Source: JAJUFS01 sp964599565 | GTDB taxonomy: Bacteria > Pseudomonadota > Gammaproteobacteria > Natronospirales > JAJUFS01 | Reading direction: 5' to 3' | Length of the DNA: 32,871 bases | Assembly: GCA_964599565.1 (NCBI GenBank) | Contig: CAZRFE010000024.1 | Coordinates: 1-32,871 of the forward strand | Shown: positions 1 to 7,788 of the stretch, one piece after another | Layout of the letters: each line of letters begins with the position of its first letter | Position numbering within the stretch: position 1 is the first letter of the stretch | The notes under the pieces: model-generated | The model's database searches: none | What the model saw: the letters and a program-made list of their open reading frames with translations, nothing else | What the model was told of the DNA's origin: nothing | Program-made: the position numbers and the translations under genes

Positions 1-25
1 GGTGCTTGAGCTCGTTTACGTTCAT
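1..25 (-). CDS. 5' fragment of a gene leaving the window
   Basis: An ATG on the minus strand at 25-23 overlaps the TGA of the winged-helix gene (ATGA overlap). It opens a frame reading MNVNELKH that runs off the left edge. The four-base overlap implies translational coupling and a shared operon with the regulator. Only eight residues are visible, so no function can be read. A regulator overlapping its partner gene is a layout common in toxin-antitoxin and nucleotidyltransferase-type operons, but that is inference only. Confidence 0.5.
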
Positions 26-531
26 GCGGCCTTGAACCTTTCAAGTATTCGCTGTCGTTCGGCTGAACTCAGCGTTCCTGCAAACGGCGATTCCTGGCGT
101 AACGCACGAGATTCCTCGGTATCTGCAATCATTGTTTGCAGGAGCTGAATGAAATCTCCCCGAAGAAGTTGTTCCCAGCGTTCGTGATACGACCGTCCCG
201 AAGGATGTTGCACGCGGAGGGTCGCAATATTGCGTAGCGCGTCCTCCACGATTCCCGGATTCCCGACCAGTTTTTCGGCGATACGTTGATGCATTGCCTG
301 GCTGCGCAGTTCTGCCAGCCGGTGGCGTCCGCCGGCGAAGACGTAGCGCGTGGCGCGCGCAGCGCCGGTCTGCACTACCAGGCCGCGCGCGCGAAGCGCC
401 AGGAGCCGGCGCGAGAGCGTCGGCTGGCTGATTTTCGGGCGCAGCCTTGCGCGGACCTCGGGCGCTGAGAGGCCTTCCGGGTGCGCGGCGAGGAGTGCGA
501 TGAGCGAATCTTCGAATGCCTGTTTTTTCAT
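22..531 (-). CDS. winged-helix transcriptional regulator, possible antitoxin-like
   Basis: This is a 169-aa cytosolic protein. Residues 1-65 look like a winged helix-turn-helix: an N-terminal helix, then SAPEVRARL, the recognition segment SQPTLSRRLLALRARGLV, and a beta wing around ARATRYVF. The C-terminal 100 residues are mostly helical, with RSYHERWEQLL and a conserved-looking SPFAGTLSSAERQRIL near the end. No catalytic motif is visible. The stop overlaps the start of the next gene by four bases. The ATG at 531 has no clear Shine-Dalgarno but follows a good promoter and a tandem repeat. From experience, small HTH proteins with a SPFAG-like tail occur beside nucleotidyltransferase-like or toxin genes. 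I cannot confirm this because the partner is cut off. The DNA-binding assignment is fairly sure and the biological role is not known. Confidence 0.7.
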   Translation of the reverse strand: MKKQAFEDSLIALLAAHPEGLSAPEVRARLRPKISQPTLSRRLLALRARGLVVQTGAARATRYVFAGGRHRLAELRSQAMHQRIAEKLVGNPGIVEDALRNIATLRVQHPSGRSYHERWEQLLRGDFIQLLQTMIADTEESRALRQESPFAGTLSSAERQRILERFKAA

Positions 532-558
532 GAAATGTCAGCGTGTTGTGATACATAT

Positions 559-594
559 TGAATAAATAATGAATAGATAAACATGCGCCGTCAA
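559..594 (-). promoter_or_regulatory. promoter of the winged-helix gene with tandem 11-bp repeat
   Basis: On the minus strand, TTGACG (594-589) lies 17 bp before CATTAT (571-566), a plausible sigma-70 promoter about 35 bp upstream of the ATG at 531. On the plus strand, TGAATAAATAA (559-569) is followed directly by TGAATAGATAA (570-580), a head-to-tail repeat with one mismatch. The repeat covers the -10 region, and its 11-bp period puts both copies on one face of the helix. This suggests an operator for autorepression. The stretch is strongly AT-rich against a GC-rich background. Confidence 0.5.
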
Positions 595-707
595 GGGTGT
601 GCGGGCGGGAGCGCGAAACCGTGACCTAGGGCGTTTCCCTTATTTCATAACGGCCTGAAAATCCCAACAGTTCGCCTTCTGATTTATGTAGCGTGGGAAA
701 GGAAACG

Positions 708-1901
708 ATGCCGTACGGCGCGATGGACCGATTCGTGGAAGCCTTCCGGGAGAGTGCGGGACCGGCGTCGGACATCGACGCCAGCGACCTGCAGCCCAGG
801 CTGCACCCCATGACGCTGAGCTTTCGAGAGGCCGCGCTCGAACGCGATTACCTGAACGCGATGCGCCGGCAGACGGCCGCAGTGGTGCGCTTCGGCATTT
901 CGCTCGCGCTGATCGTCTACCTGCTGTTCGGCGCGCTGGACCTGTGGGTCGCGGCGGAGCACGTGAGCTTCACGTGGACGGTGCGAAGCCTGGTGTTCAT
1001 CGCGACGATCCTGCTGTTCGGCCTGTCGTTCACGCCGGTCTTCGCGGAGTACCGCGAGTCGTTCATGCTGCCGTTCTGCCTGCTGCTCGGCCTTGGCGTG
1101 ACGGCGATCCTGCTCGTGGTGCCGGAGGGCGCGGTCGATCGCTATTACGTCGGTTACCTGCTCATCATCATCGGTGCGTACACGGTGCTCGGCCTGCGCT
1201 TCATGAACGCAACGCTGGTCTCGCTGCTGCTGCTCGCGTCGTATCTCGCGGTTGAATTCCAGGAGGCGGGCGGGATCACGGGCCACGCGCTGAACAACAT
1301 CGCGTTTCTTGTTTCCGCGTTCATCATCTCCGCGGTCGGCGGCTACATCTACGAGCGGCAGCGGCGGCTCGCGCATTACCGCCTGCGCGTGATCGAGTTC
1401 GACCGCGCGCGCAGCACGCATCGCGCGCTGCACGATCCGCTCACCGGCCTGCCGAATCGCCGCCTGCTGATGGAACGCCTCGCGCAGGCGGTGGCGCGCG
1501 ATCGGCGCTACAGCACGGTTGCGGCGTTGCTGTTCATCGATCTCGATGCGTTCAAGACGATCAACGACACGCACGGCCATGTGTTCGGCGACAAGCTGTT
1601 GCGCTGCGTGGCCGAGCGCCTGCTCAAGGAAGTGCGCGATACCGACACCGTCGCCCGGCTCGGCGGCGATGAGTTCGTGGTGCTGCTCGAGGATCTCGCC
1701 GATCCCGCGATGGCAATGGAACTCGCCGAGCGCATGCTGCAGCGGTTCGCGGAACCCTGCGCGATCGACGGCGTGCCGGCGCCGGTTGCACTCAGCATCG
1801 GCTGCGCGCTGCATCCGCGCGACGGACGGACATCGCACGAACTCCTGCAGGCTGCGGACAAGGCGATGTACCGCATGAAGCAGGATCGCGGCCGGCGCTG
1901 A
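708..1901 (+). CDS. membrane diguanylate cyclase (paralog A)
   Basis: A 397-aa inner-membrane enzyme predicted to make c-di-GMP from two GTP. The N-terminal half carries about six hydrophobic segments, including VVRFGISLALIVYLLFG, FMLPFCLLLGLGVTAILLV, YYVGYLLIIIGAYTVLG and NIAFLVSAFIISAVGGYI. A short linker leads to a GGDEF domain beginning at HDPLTGLPNRR. The GGDEF signature is intact (about residues 319-323) and is preceded at the proper five-residue spacing by R310-D-T-D313, an RxxD inhibitory site. It should therefore be active and product-inhibited. The ATG at 708 was chosen because AAGGAA lies just upstream; the in-frame GTG at 693 overlaps that ribosome site. An ATG at 723 is also possible and aligns better with the next gene. 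The protein is a tandem paralog of the next gene. The membrane domain is probably a sensor of unknown ligand. Confidence 0.9.
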   Translation: MPYGAMDRFVEAFRESAGPASDIDASDLQPRLHPMTLSFREAALERDYLNAMRRQTAAVVRFGISLALIVYLLFGALDLWVAAEHVSFTWTVRSLVFIATILLFGLSFTPVFAEYRESFMLPFCLLLGLGVTAILLVVPEGAVDRYYVGYLLIIIGAYTVLGLRFMNATLVSLLLLASYLAVEFQEAGGITGHALNNIAFLVSAFIISAVGGYIYERQRRLAHYRLRVIEFDRARSTHRALHDPLTGLPNRRLLMERLAQAVARDRRYSTVAALLFIDLDAFKTINDTHGHVFGDKLLRCVAERLLKEVRDTDTVARLGGDEFVVLLEDLADPAMAMELAERMLQRFAEPCAIDGVPAPVALSIGCALHPRDGRTSHELLQAADKAMYRMKQDRGRR

Positions 1902-1990
1902 ATCCGCCGTACTTTTACTCCCTGTCCGGTATTCCCTGCGTGCCGGGTTGTCGGGTTACCGTTGAGGACTTCCCGATACTCGGACTCGCG

Positions 1991-3148
1991 ATGGACAGAT
2001 CCGCGCCTTCCCCGGGCGAATCACCACACGATGGCACGCAACTGACGCGGTGGACGCTGGAGTTCCGCGACACGGAGCTGGAACGCCAGTACCGCCGCGA
2101 CCTGCGGCAGGAAACCGAGCACGGCATTCGCGCGGGGCTCGGACTCGCGGCGCTGCTGTTTGCGCTGTTCGCAGTTCACGATCACCTGCTGCTGGGCGAC
2201 GAACGGTTTGCGGTGACCCTCGCGATGCGCGCGATCATCGTCACCGTCACGCTTGCGGTGCTGATGTTTTCGTATTCGCCGGCGTTCGACCGTCATCGCG
2301 AAATCGCGCTCTTCGGCTATATCGTCTTCGCGTCCGTCGGACTCGCCGCGATCGTGCTCGCCGGAAGCCAGGAGATGGCGGACCGCTACTACGCGGGTTT
2401 CCTGCTGATCGCGATCGCCGCATACCTGCTGATCGGTGCGAGCCTGCGCACCGCCACCCTCGCGTCACTCGCGACGTTCAGCATCTATCTCGCCACCGAG
2501 TTCATCTCGTTCGTCGGGTTCGATCTCGATGCGATGATCGACGCGTCGTTTCTCGTCTCCGCCATGGTGATTGCGGCGGTGAGCGCGTACTCGTTCGGCA
2601 AGCAGCGACGGCTTGCGTACTGTCGCGGCCTGCTGCTGGAGCAGGCGCGCGTCGAAAGCCGGCACAGCGCGCTGCATGATCCGCTCACCGGGTTGCCGAA
2701 TCGCCGCCTGCTCATGGAAAGGCTCGCGCACGCGCTGGTGCGCGATGAACGCTTCCACACCTTCGCTGCCGTGCTGTTCATCGACGTGGATGCCTTCAAG
2801 GCGGTGAACGATGAATACGGCCATGCTTTCGGCGACGAGCTTCTGAAGGCCGTCGGGCAGCGGCTGCTGGAATGCATACGCGCGACGGACACCGTGGCGC
2901 GTCTGGGCGGCGATGAGTTCGTGGTGCTGCTGGAAGACCTGGCGGAGGCGGAGGCCGCGGCGCAGTTCATCGGGAGGATGCCGGAGCGGTTCGAAACACC
3001 GTTCGTCATTGATGGCGTGACGGTCTCCGCGAGGCTCAGCGTCGGCTGCGCGCTGCATCCCCAGGATGGCGCGACGCCGCGCGACCTGCTCGATGCCGCG
3101 GACCGGGCGATGTACGTGATGAAGCGCCGGCACGGGCGGCGGCGCTGA
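1991..3148 (+). CDS. membrane diguanylate cyclase (paralog B)
   Basis: A 385-aa protein with the same architecture as its upstream neighbour: about six membrane segments, then GGDEF. Similarity runs through the whole length, from the N-terminal segments ahead of the membrane region (FRDTELERQYRRDLRQET against FREAALERDYLNAMRRQT), through the DRYY-G-LLI segment, to the GGDEF core. The GGDEF motif is intact (about 306-310) and R297-A-T-D300 forms an RxxD inhibitory site. The start is uncertain: ATG 1991 (MDRSAPSP) aligns with MDR in the paralog, while GTG 1940 would add 17 residues. Neither has a strong ribosome site. The gap after the first gene is only 89 bp and has no terminator, so co-transcription is likely. 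The stop lies 6 bp from the convergent stop of the Xre gene. Confidence 0.88.
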   Translation: MDRSAPSPGESPHDGTQLTRWTLEFRDTELERQYRRDLRQETEHGIRAGLGLAALLFALFAVHDHLLLGDERFAVTLAMRAIIVTVTLAVLMFSYSPAFDRHREIALFGYIVFASVGLAAIVLAGSQEMADRYYAGFLLIAIAAYLLIGASLRTATLASLATFSIYLATEFISFVGFDLDAMIDASFLVSAMVIAAVSAYSFGKQRRLAYCRGLLLEQARVESRHSALHDPLTGLPNRRLLMERLAHALVRDERFHTFAAVLFIDVDAFKAVNDEYGHAFGDELLKAVGQRLLECIRATDTVARLGGDEFVVLLEDLAEAEAAAQFIGRMPERFETPFVIDGVTVSARLSVGCALHPQDGATPRDLLDAADRAMYVMKRRHGRRR

Positions 3149-3154
3149 CGGCGG

Positions 3155-3421
3155 TCACTTTCGCCGGTTGCCGGAGCCGGGGGAGGAAATCAGCTGCTCG
3201 TAGCGTTCCAGCAGCCAGTCGACCGGCGCATCGAGCACGCTCGCGATGTAGCGCAGCTCCGGAAGGTCGATGCGACGCTCGCCGCTTTCATACTTGGAGA
3301 CAAAGGATTGCGGGGCGCCGAGCCGTTCGGCGACCTCCCGTTGCAGCAGGCCTTTTTCTTCCCTGACCGATTTGAGCAGCTGGCCCAGCACGCCGCGCTG
3401 GGCTGAGAGTTCGCGCTTCAT
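3155..3421 (-). CDS. Xre/Cro-C1 family HTH regulator
   Basis: An 88-aa protein that is almost entirely one HTH_XRE domain. It runs from LGQLLKSVREEKGLLQREVAERLG, through the recognition helix SFVSKYESGERR, to IDLPELRYIASVLDAPVDWLLERY. The pattern Q-ev-A-rlg-pqsfvSkyE-GeRri is typical of DNA-binding members of the family. It has no extra effector domain and no toxin-like neighbour, so it stands alone, transcribed convergently with the diguanylate cyclases. A weak AGAAG lies before the ATG. A hairpin-forming palindrome about 90 bp upstream (3511-3527) could be its operator. Its target and signal are unknown. Confidence 0.85.
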   Translation of the reverse strand: MKRELSAQRGVLGQLLKSVREEKGLLQREVAERLGAPQSFVSKYESGERRIDLPELRYIASVLDAPVDWLLERYEQLISSPGSGNRRK

Positions 3422-3510
3422 ACCTCAGCTTCTCTGTCTGTGGTTTCTTGGCGACCCTTGCGGGTTTTCGTTTCACTCGTCATTCCCTGACCTGTCACCT
3501 GCCAGCGCGT

Positions 3511-3527
3511 CGTCCGTTATTCGGACG
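3511..3527. promoter_or_regulatory. perfect inverted repeat, candidate operator
   Basis: CGTCCGTTATTCGGACG is a 6-bp perfect inverted repeat around a 5-base centre. It lies in the gap upstream of the Xre gene and is followed by an AT-rich tract (3531-3550). No U-run follows on either strand, so a terminator is unlikely. Xre regulators often bind short dyads near their own promoter, which makes this a reasonable operator candidate, unproven. Confidence 0.35.
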
Positions 3528-3613
3528 TAGTTATGTAAAAACTAAAATAACGCCATTCCTCCAAAAACCCGAATCGGGATAACTTCCTCAGTAAATCCGG
3601 CGCGACCTGACAT

Positions 3614-4402
3614 TCAGTGTCCGCCCGGTGATTGCGGGATGTGCGCCAGCGTCGAGCAGTGCTCCAGCGTGTCCCGCAGCGCTTCGGCCAGCTCCGGCGC
3701 GGACGCGGGGTTCTGGCCGGTCACCAGCCGGCCATCGACGCTCACGCATGGCTTGAAATTCTCCGCTTTCACATGTCGCGCGCCGCGCTCCTTCAGCCGC
3801 GACGCCAGCAGGAATGGCACGATGGCCTGCTTGCCGGCGGCGCGTTCTTCCTCGTCGGTGAAGGCCGCGACGTTCTTGCCCGCGACGATGTGCACGCCTT
3901 CGAAGTTGCGCACGTTCACGAGCGCAGCCGGACCGTGGCAGATGGCGCCAACGACGCCGCCGCGATCGTGGACGTCGGCGGTGAGACGGTTGATGTGCGG
4001 GTTGTCGGGCAGGTCCCACATCGCGCCGTGACCGCCGGGGAAGAACACGCCGGCGTAATCGCTGGCGCAGACCCGCTCCAGCGGTTCGGTGGCGCGCAGC
4101 CGGTTGCTCGCATCCGGGTCGTTGAGCAGCGCGGCGTTGTCCGGGTTGCTGCGGTCGAGGCTCGAAGGATCGATGGGCGCGGTGCCGCCGCGCGGACTCG
4201 CGAAATCGATGGCATAGCCCGCCTCGCGCAGCACGACCCAGGGGCGCGCCGCTTCGAACAGGTGAAAGCCGGTCGGTTCGCCGCCATCGCGGCCGAGCGT
4301 GCCGTGACTTGTCACCACGAACAGCACGCGACGCGGTGCGCGCGCGTGCGTCATGCCCAGCCCGCCGTCCGCGCGTGTTGTGATGCCGCTGGTTTCCCTC
4401 AT
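3614..4402 (-). CDS. DJ-1/PfpI family protein (Hsp31-like)
   Basis: A 262-aa cytosolic protein of the DJ-1/PfpI superfamily. Residues 26-250 carry the hallmarks of the Hsp31-like branch: VLFVVTSHG, the conserved acid in DGGEPTGFHLFEAA (E42), PGGHGAMWDLPDN, and the nucleophile elbow GAICHGPAAL with C155 and H156. These residues match the Glu-Cys-His site of family members reported as glutathione-independent glyoxalases (glyoxalase III) or chaperones. Methylglyoxal detoxification is the likely role by family. The ATG at 4402 is preceded by AAGGAG at good spacing; an in-frame upstream extension lacks a ribosome site. The gene is transcribed divergently from the large c-di-GMP protein across a palindrome-rich gap. 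Substrate cannot be deduced. Confidence 0.85.
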   Translation of the reverse strand: MRETSGITTRADGGLGMTHARAPRRVLFVVTSHGTLGRDGGEPTGFHLFEAARPWVVLREAGYAIDFASPRGGTAPIDPSSLDRSNPDNAALLNDPDASNRLRATEPLERVCASDYAGVFFPGGHGAMWDLPDNPHINRLTADVHDRGGVVGAICHGPAALVNVRNFEGVHIVAGKNVAAFTDEEERAAGKQAIVPFLLASRLKERGARHVKAENFKPCVSVDGRLVTGQNPASAPELAEALRDTLEHCSTLAHIPQSPGGH

Positions 4403-4490
4403 CGTATGACTCCTTTTTTGGGAAAATATGAATACCAAATCCCGGGCTCTGGATCAGTCGCGAGAAATTTGACATAAAAAAATCCATACG

Positions 4491-4527
4491 GAATTCAAGG
4501 ACTTGGAATTCCAAAACAGAATTCAAG
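4491..4527. promoter_or_regulatory. triple GAATTC palindromic cluster in divergent intergenic region
   Basis: GAATTC occurs at 4491-4496, 4506-4511 and 4519-4524. The middle copy sits in a perfect 12-bp palindrome, TTGGAATTCCAA (4503-4514). The outer copies are in the direct repeat GAATTCAAG (4491-4499, 4519-4527). GGAATTC (4490-4496) and GAATTCC (4506-4512) could also form a 7-bp stem. A consensus -35, TTGACA, lies at 4469-4474 on the plus strand, though no good -10 follows it. The region separates the DJ-1-like gene from the GAF/PAS/GGDEF/EIL gene and probably binds a regulator of one or both. Confidence 0.4.
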
Positions 4528-4580
4528 ACAACGTGGGTCTTGTGCCTCATTTTTCAATCATTTATAGCTTCGTGAATACC

Positions 4581-4586
4581 TATAAG
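4581..4586 (+). promoter_or_regulatory. candidate -10 box for the composite c-di-GMP gene
   Basis: TATAAG matches the -10 consensus at five of six positions and lies 39 bp before the ATG at 4626. No good -35 is seen at 16-18 bp, so any promoter here would need activation or be weak. Confidence 0.3.
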
Positions 4587-4625
4587 AACTAGCAGCCCGC
4601 CTGCACGACTGGAGATGGAAGGCTG

Positions 4626-7600
4626 ATGGATCCCGGAAGCAAGCCGCAGGCGGCGACGTTGCGAGACGTTTCGCTCAGCGCCGGCGGGTTAGAGACGCAT
4701 CTCAGGGAAATGGCAGATTCCGTTGCGCGGCATACCGGCCAGGCGTACCAGGAAGCGCTTGCCAAGTACCTGTCATCGCGTTTCGGACTGAACATCGCGC
4801 TCATCGGCATGCTCGATGCGAGCGGCGAGAACATCCAGAGCATCGCCATGGCCGAGGACGGCCGGCTCGTTCCCAACATCACCTACCCGCTCGCCGATAC
4901 GCCGTGCTGTGTCGTTGTGGCCGAAGAGTCCTGCTTCTACGCCGGGCGGCTGCGGGAGCTGTTCCCCGACGACGCGTGGTTTCGCCAGGTGAATGCCGAG
5001 GGCTACGCGGGCGTTCGCCTGCAGGATGCGAACGGCAACGTGATCGGCATCGTTTCGGCCATCAGCCGCAAGCCGTTGCCGGATATCGAGAAGATCGAGT
5101 CGTTCTTCAAGCTCGCCGCATCGCGCGCGTCCGCCGAGCTTGAGCGCATGCGCCGGGTCGAGCAGGCCGAGGCGAGCGAGCTGCGCTACGCGCTCGCGGA
5201 GAGCGGTACGCTGGACGGCCTGTGGGATTTCGACATGGCGACCGGCGAGGCCTATTACTCGCCGCGCGTTGCCGAACTTCTCGGCCTGCCGCCCGAGGCG
5301 CTTGCCGACCGCAACCTTTACTGGTCGCGCATTCATCCCGACGACATCGATCGCGTGCATGCCGCGCGCGATGCGCATCTCGAACACAACGCACCCTACG
5401 ATCTCCAGTACCGGATGCGGCACGCGGACGGCACGTATCGCTGGTTTCGCGGCCGCGGGAAGGTGATGCGCGATGCCTCCGGCAAGCCGGTGCGCTTTGC
5501 GGGCGGCGTGACGGACGTTACCGAAGGCAAGCATTACCAGGCGCAGCTCAAGGCCGAGAACAACTGGCTGGCGAAGTTCGCAGCGACGCCACCCATCGGG
5601 GACCTGCTGGCGGTGATTGCCGACACCGCTCGCGAAATCTTTGAAGGCACCACGTTCGATGCCTGGCTGCTGGACGACACCGGCGCGCTGCATGTGGTGC
5701 CTGGCGACGGTGATGCACGCTTCGATGCGGCGCGCGTGAGCGCGTTGCTGCGCCGGCTGCGCGGACAGGATGTGATCGAACGCGGTTTTTCCGACTGGCC
5801 GCGGCCGAAGAACGACGGTTTCGATCTCATCCGCGTGACGGTCGTTGCGATCGAAGGCATCGCGCAGCGTGTCGGTCTTGCCGTGTCCTATCCCGCGGGG
5901 TTGCCGGAGCAGGCGCACGAACGACAGTTCGTCGCGGCGGCGGAACGTCTCGTGCGTCTTGCGATGGAACGGCTGCGCAACGACGCGGATCTGCAGCGCC
6001 AGCGCCTGCTGTTCGAGAACCTGTTCGAGTGCGCGCCGGATGCGATGGTGATCCTCGACCAGGACGATCGCGTGCTGAACGTGAACTCGCGTTTCACCGC
6101 ACTCTTCAACTACACCATCGATGAAGTGCGCGGCCGTCCGCTCAACGAGCTTGTCGTGCCGCCGGAATTCGCGCACGAAGCGCAGCGTCTTTCAAGCGGT
6201 GCGATGGGTGGTGCGATGGTTGCGCGCGAATCGTTCCGCCGCCGCAAGGACGGCACGCTCGTGCCCGTCGCGATTCTCGGCGCACCGGTCACCGTGAGCG
6301 GCATCGAAGCGTCGTACTTCGCGGTGTACCGCGACCAGAGTTCGCTGCACGAGGCCGCGCAGAAACTCGATCACCAGTCGCGCCATGACCAGCTTACGGG
6401 GCTGCCCAACCGCTACGAGTTCGAGCGCCGGCTCCGCCACGCCTTGATGCTGTCCGGCGAAGGCCTGGGCTACACCGGCGTGCTGTACTTCGACCTTGAC
6501 CAGTTCAAGGTCATCAACGACAGCGCAAGCCACGCCGCGGGCGATGACCTGCTGAACGAGATCGTGAAACGGCTGCGTCCGCTCATCCGTCCGCCGCGCG
6601 TGCTCGCGCGTCTTGGCGGCGACGAGTTCGCGGTGCTGCTCGTCAACGGCCGGCAGCAGGATTGCGAACAGCTCGCGGTGAAGATTCGCGAATCGCTTGC
6701 TGATGCGCCGTTCCGGCTCGATGGCCGCACGTTTCCCGTCACCGCGAGCTTCGGCATCGTCGCCGTGCAGGCCGGCGCGCAGTGGGATCCGCGTGAAGTG
6801 CTGAGCCTTGCCGACAGTGCATGCTTTCTTGCAAAGGAACGCGGCCGCAATCGCGTGCAGGTCTACGACCCGGCGGACATGGGCGTCACGCAGCGTCGCG
6901 AGGAGATGGACTGGATTTCACGCATCAACGACGCGCTCGAAGCACAGCGTTTCCAGCTGCACCATCAGCGCATCGTGCCGATCGATGAAAGCGACACGCG
7001 CGAGCATCACGAAATCCTGCTGCGCATGCTCGACGATGACGGCAACACCATTCCGCCGGGCGTGTTCATTCCGCCCGCCGAACGCTACAACCTCATGCCG
7101 CGCATCGACCGCTGGGTGCTGCAGGCGGTGTTCGCGCGCCTGCACGCAATGGGCAGGCCCGCGCAGGAAGGTCTCACCGTCGCCATCAACATTTCCGGCA
7201 GCACGCTGAGCGATGAAGGCCTGACGGAATACGTGACGCGGCTGTTCGAGCAGTACGACGTCGCGCCACGCGTGGTGTGTTTCGAGATCACGGAGACCGC
7301 GGCGATCGCGAACTTCGAGGACGCGCTGTCGTTCATCGACGTGGTGCGCGGGCTCGGCTGCACCGTGGCGCTCGACGATTTCGGCTCCGGGCTTTCCTCG
7401 TTCCGCTACCTGAAGCAGATCGCGCCGGACTACCTGAAGATCGACGGCTCGTTCGTGCGCGAGATCGTTCGCAGCAGCACGGACTACTCGATGGTCGAAG
7501 CGATCAACCGCATCGGCAAGACGGTCGGCATCCGTACGGTCGCCGAGTTCGTCGAGGACGGCAGTATCCTGCACGCGCTGCGCAGGATCGGCGTGGACTA

Positions 7601-7646
7601 CGCGCAAGGCTACAGCCTGCACCGCCCGGAACCCTGGAAGGACTGA
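4626..7646 (+). CDS. GAF-PAS-PAS-GGDEF-EAL(EIL) c-di-GMP signalling protein
   Basis: A 1006-aa soluble protein with no membrane segments. Order of domains: GAF (about 20-180); PAS_3-type PAS (about 195-305, with WSRIHPDD and YRWFRGRG); a second, degenerate GAF-like stretch (about 310-455); PAS (about 465-580, FECAPDAMVILDQDDRVL); GGDEF (about 595-755); EAL (about 770-1000). The cyclase signature GGDEF is intact at 664-668, but the position of the inhibitory site reads RPPR, so the RxxD site is lost. In the phosphodiesterase domain the signature is EIL with E796 kept. Other expected catalytic residues are seen: N in INISG, E in EITETA, DD917-918 in DDFGSG, K938 in LKIDGSF, E in VAEFVE and Q in AQGY. 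Hydrolysis is therefore plausible. GGAAGG precedes the ATG. Which activity dominates cannot be read from sequence. Confidence 0.92.
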   Translation: MDPGSKPQAATLRDVSLSAGGLETHLREMADSVARHTGQAYQEALAKYLSSRFGLNIALIGMLDASGENIQSIAMAEDGRLVPNITYPLADTPCCVVVAEESCFYAGRLRELFPDDAWFRQVNAEGYAGVRLQDANGNVIGIVSAISRKPLPDIEKIESFFKLAASRASAELERMRRVEQAEASELRYALAESGTLDGLWDFDMATGEAYYSPRVAELLGLPPEALADRNLYWSRIHPDDIDRVHAARDAHLEHNAPYDLQYRMRHADGTYRWFRGRGKVMRDASGKPVRFAGGVTDVTEGKHYQAQLKAENNWLAKFAATPPIGDLLAVIADTAREIFEGTTFDAWLLDDTGALHVVPGDGDARFDAARVSALLRRLRGQDVIERGFSDWPRPKNDGFDLIRVTVVAIEGIAQRVGLAVSYPAGLPEQAHERQFVAAAERLVRLAMERLRNDADLQRQRLLFENLFECAPDAMVILDQDDRVLNVNSRFTALFNYTIDEVRGRPLNELVVPPEFAHEAQRLSSGAMGGAMVARESFRRRKDGTLVPVAILGAPVTVSGIEASYFAVYRDQSSLHEAAQKLDHQSRHDQLTGLPNRYEFERRLRHALMLSGEGLGYTGVLYFDLDQFKVINDSASHAAGDDLLNEIVKRLRPLIRPPRVLARLGGDEFAVLLVNGRQQDCEQLAVKIRESLADAPFRLDGRTFPVTASFGIVAVQAGAQWDPREVLSLADSACFLAKERGRNRVQVYDPADMGVTQRREEMDWISRINDALEAQRFQLHHQRIVPIDESDTREHHEILLRMLDDDGNTIPPGVFIPPAERYNLMPRIDRWVLQAVFARLHAMGRPAQEGLTVAINISGSTLSDEGLTEYVTRLFEQYDVAPRVVCFEITETAAIANFEDALSFIDVVRGLGCTVALDDFGSGLSSFRYLKQIAPDYLKIDGSFVREIVRSSTDYSMVEAINRIGKTVGIRTVAEFVEDGSILHALRRIGVDYAQGYSLHRPEPWKD

Positions 7647-7788
7647 CCTGCTCGGGTCAGTCGGCGGCGGAATCAGGGCAGGGCATCCTCCAAACCCGGC
7701 ACACCACTGGAATGATCCGGACGACACGTCACGGAAAATCGACCGGCTCAGGGTTTTCCAGGGAAATTCAACCAGGAGGGTGTCCATC

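Noticed and set aside
3563..3578. Possible terminator for the DJ-1-like gene (CCCG/CGGG followed by T5 on the minus strand)
   Set aside because: The stem is only 4 bp; too weak to call, although the T-run and position fit.
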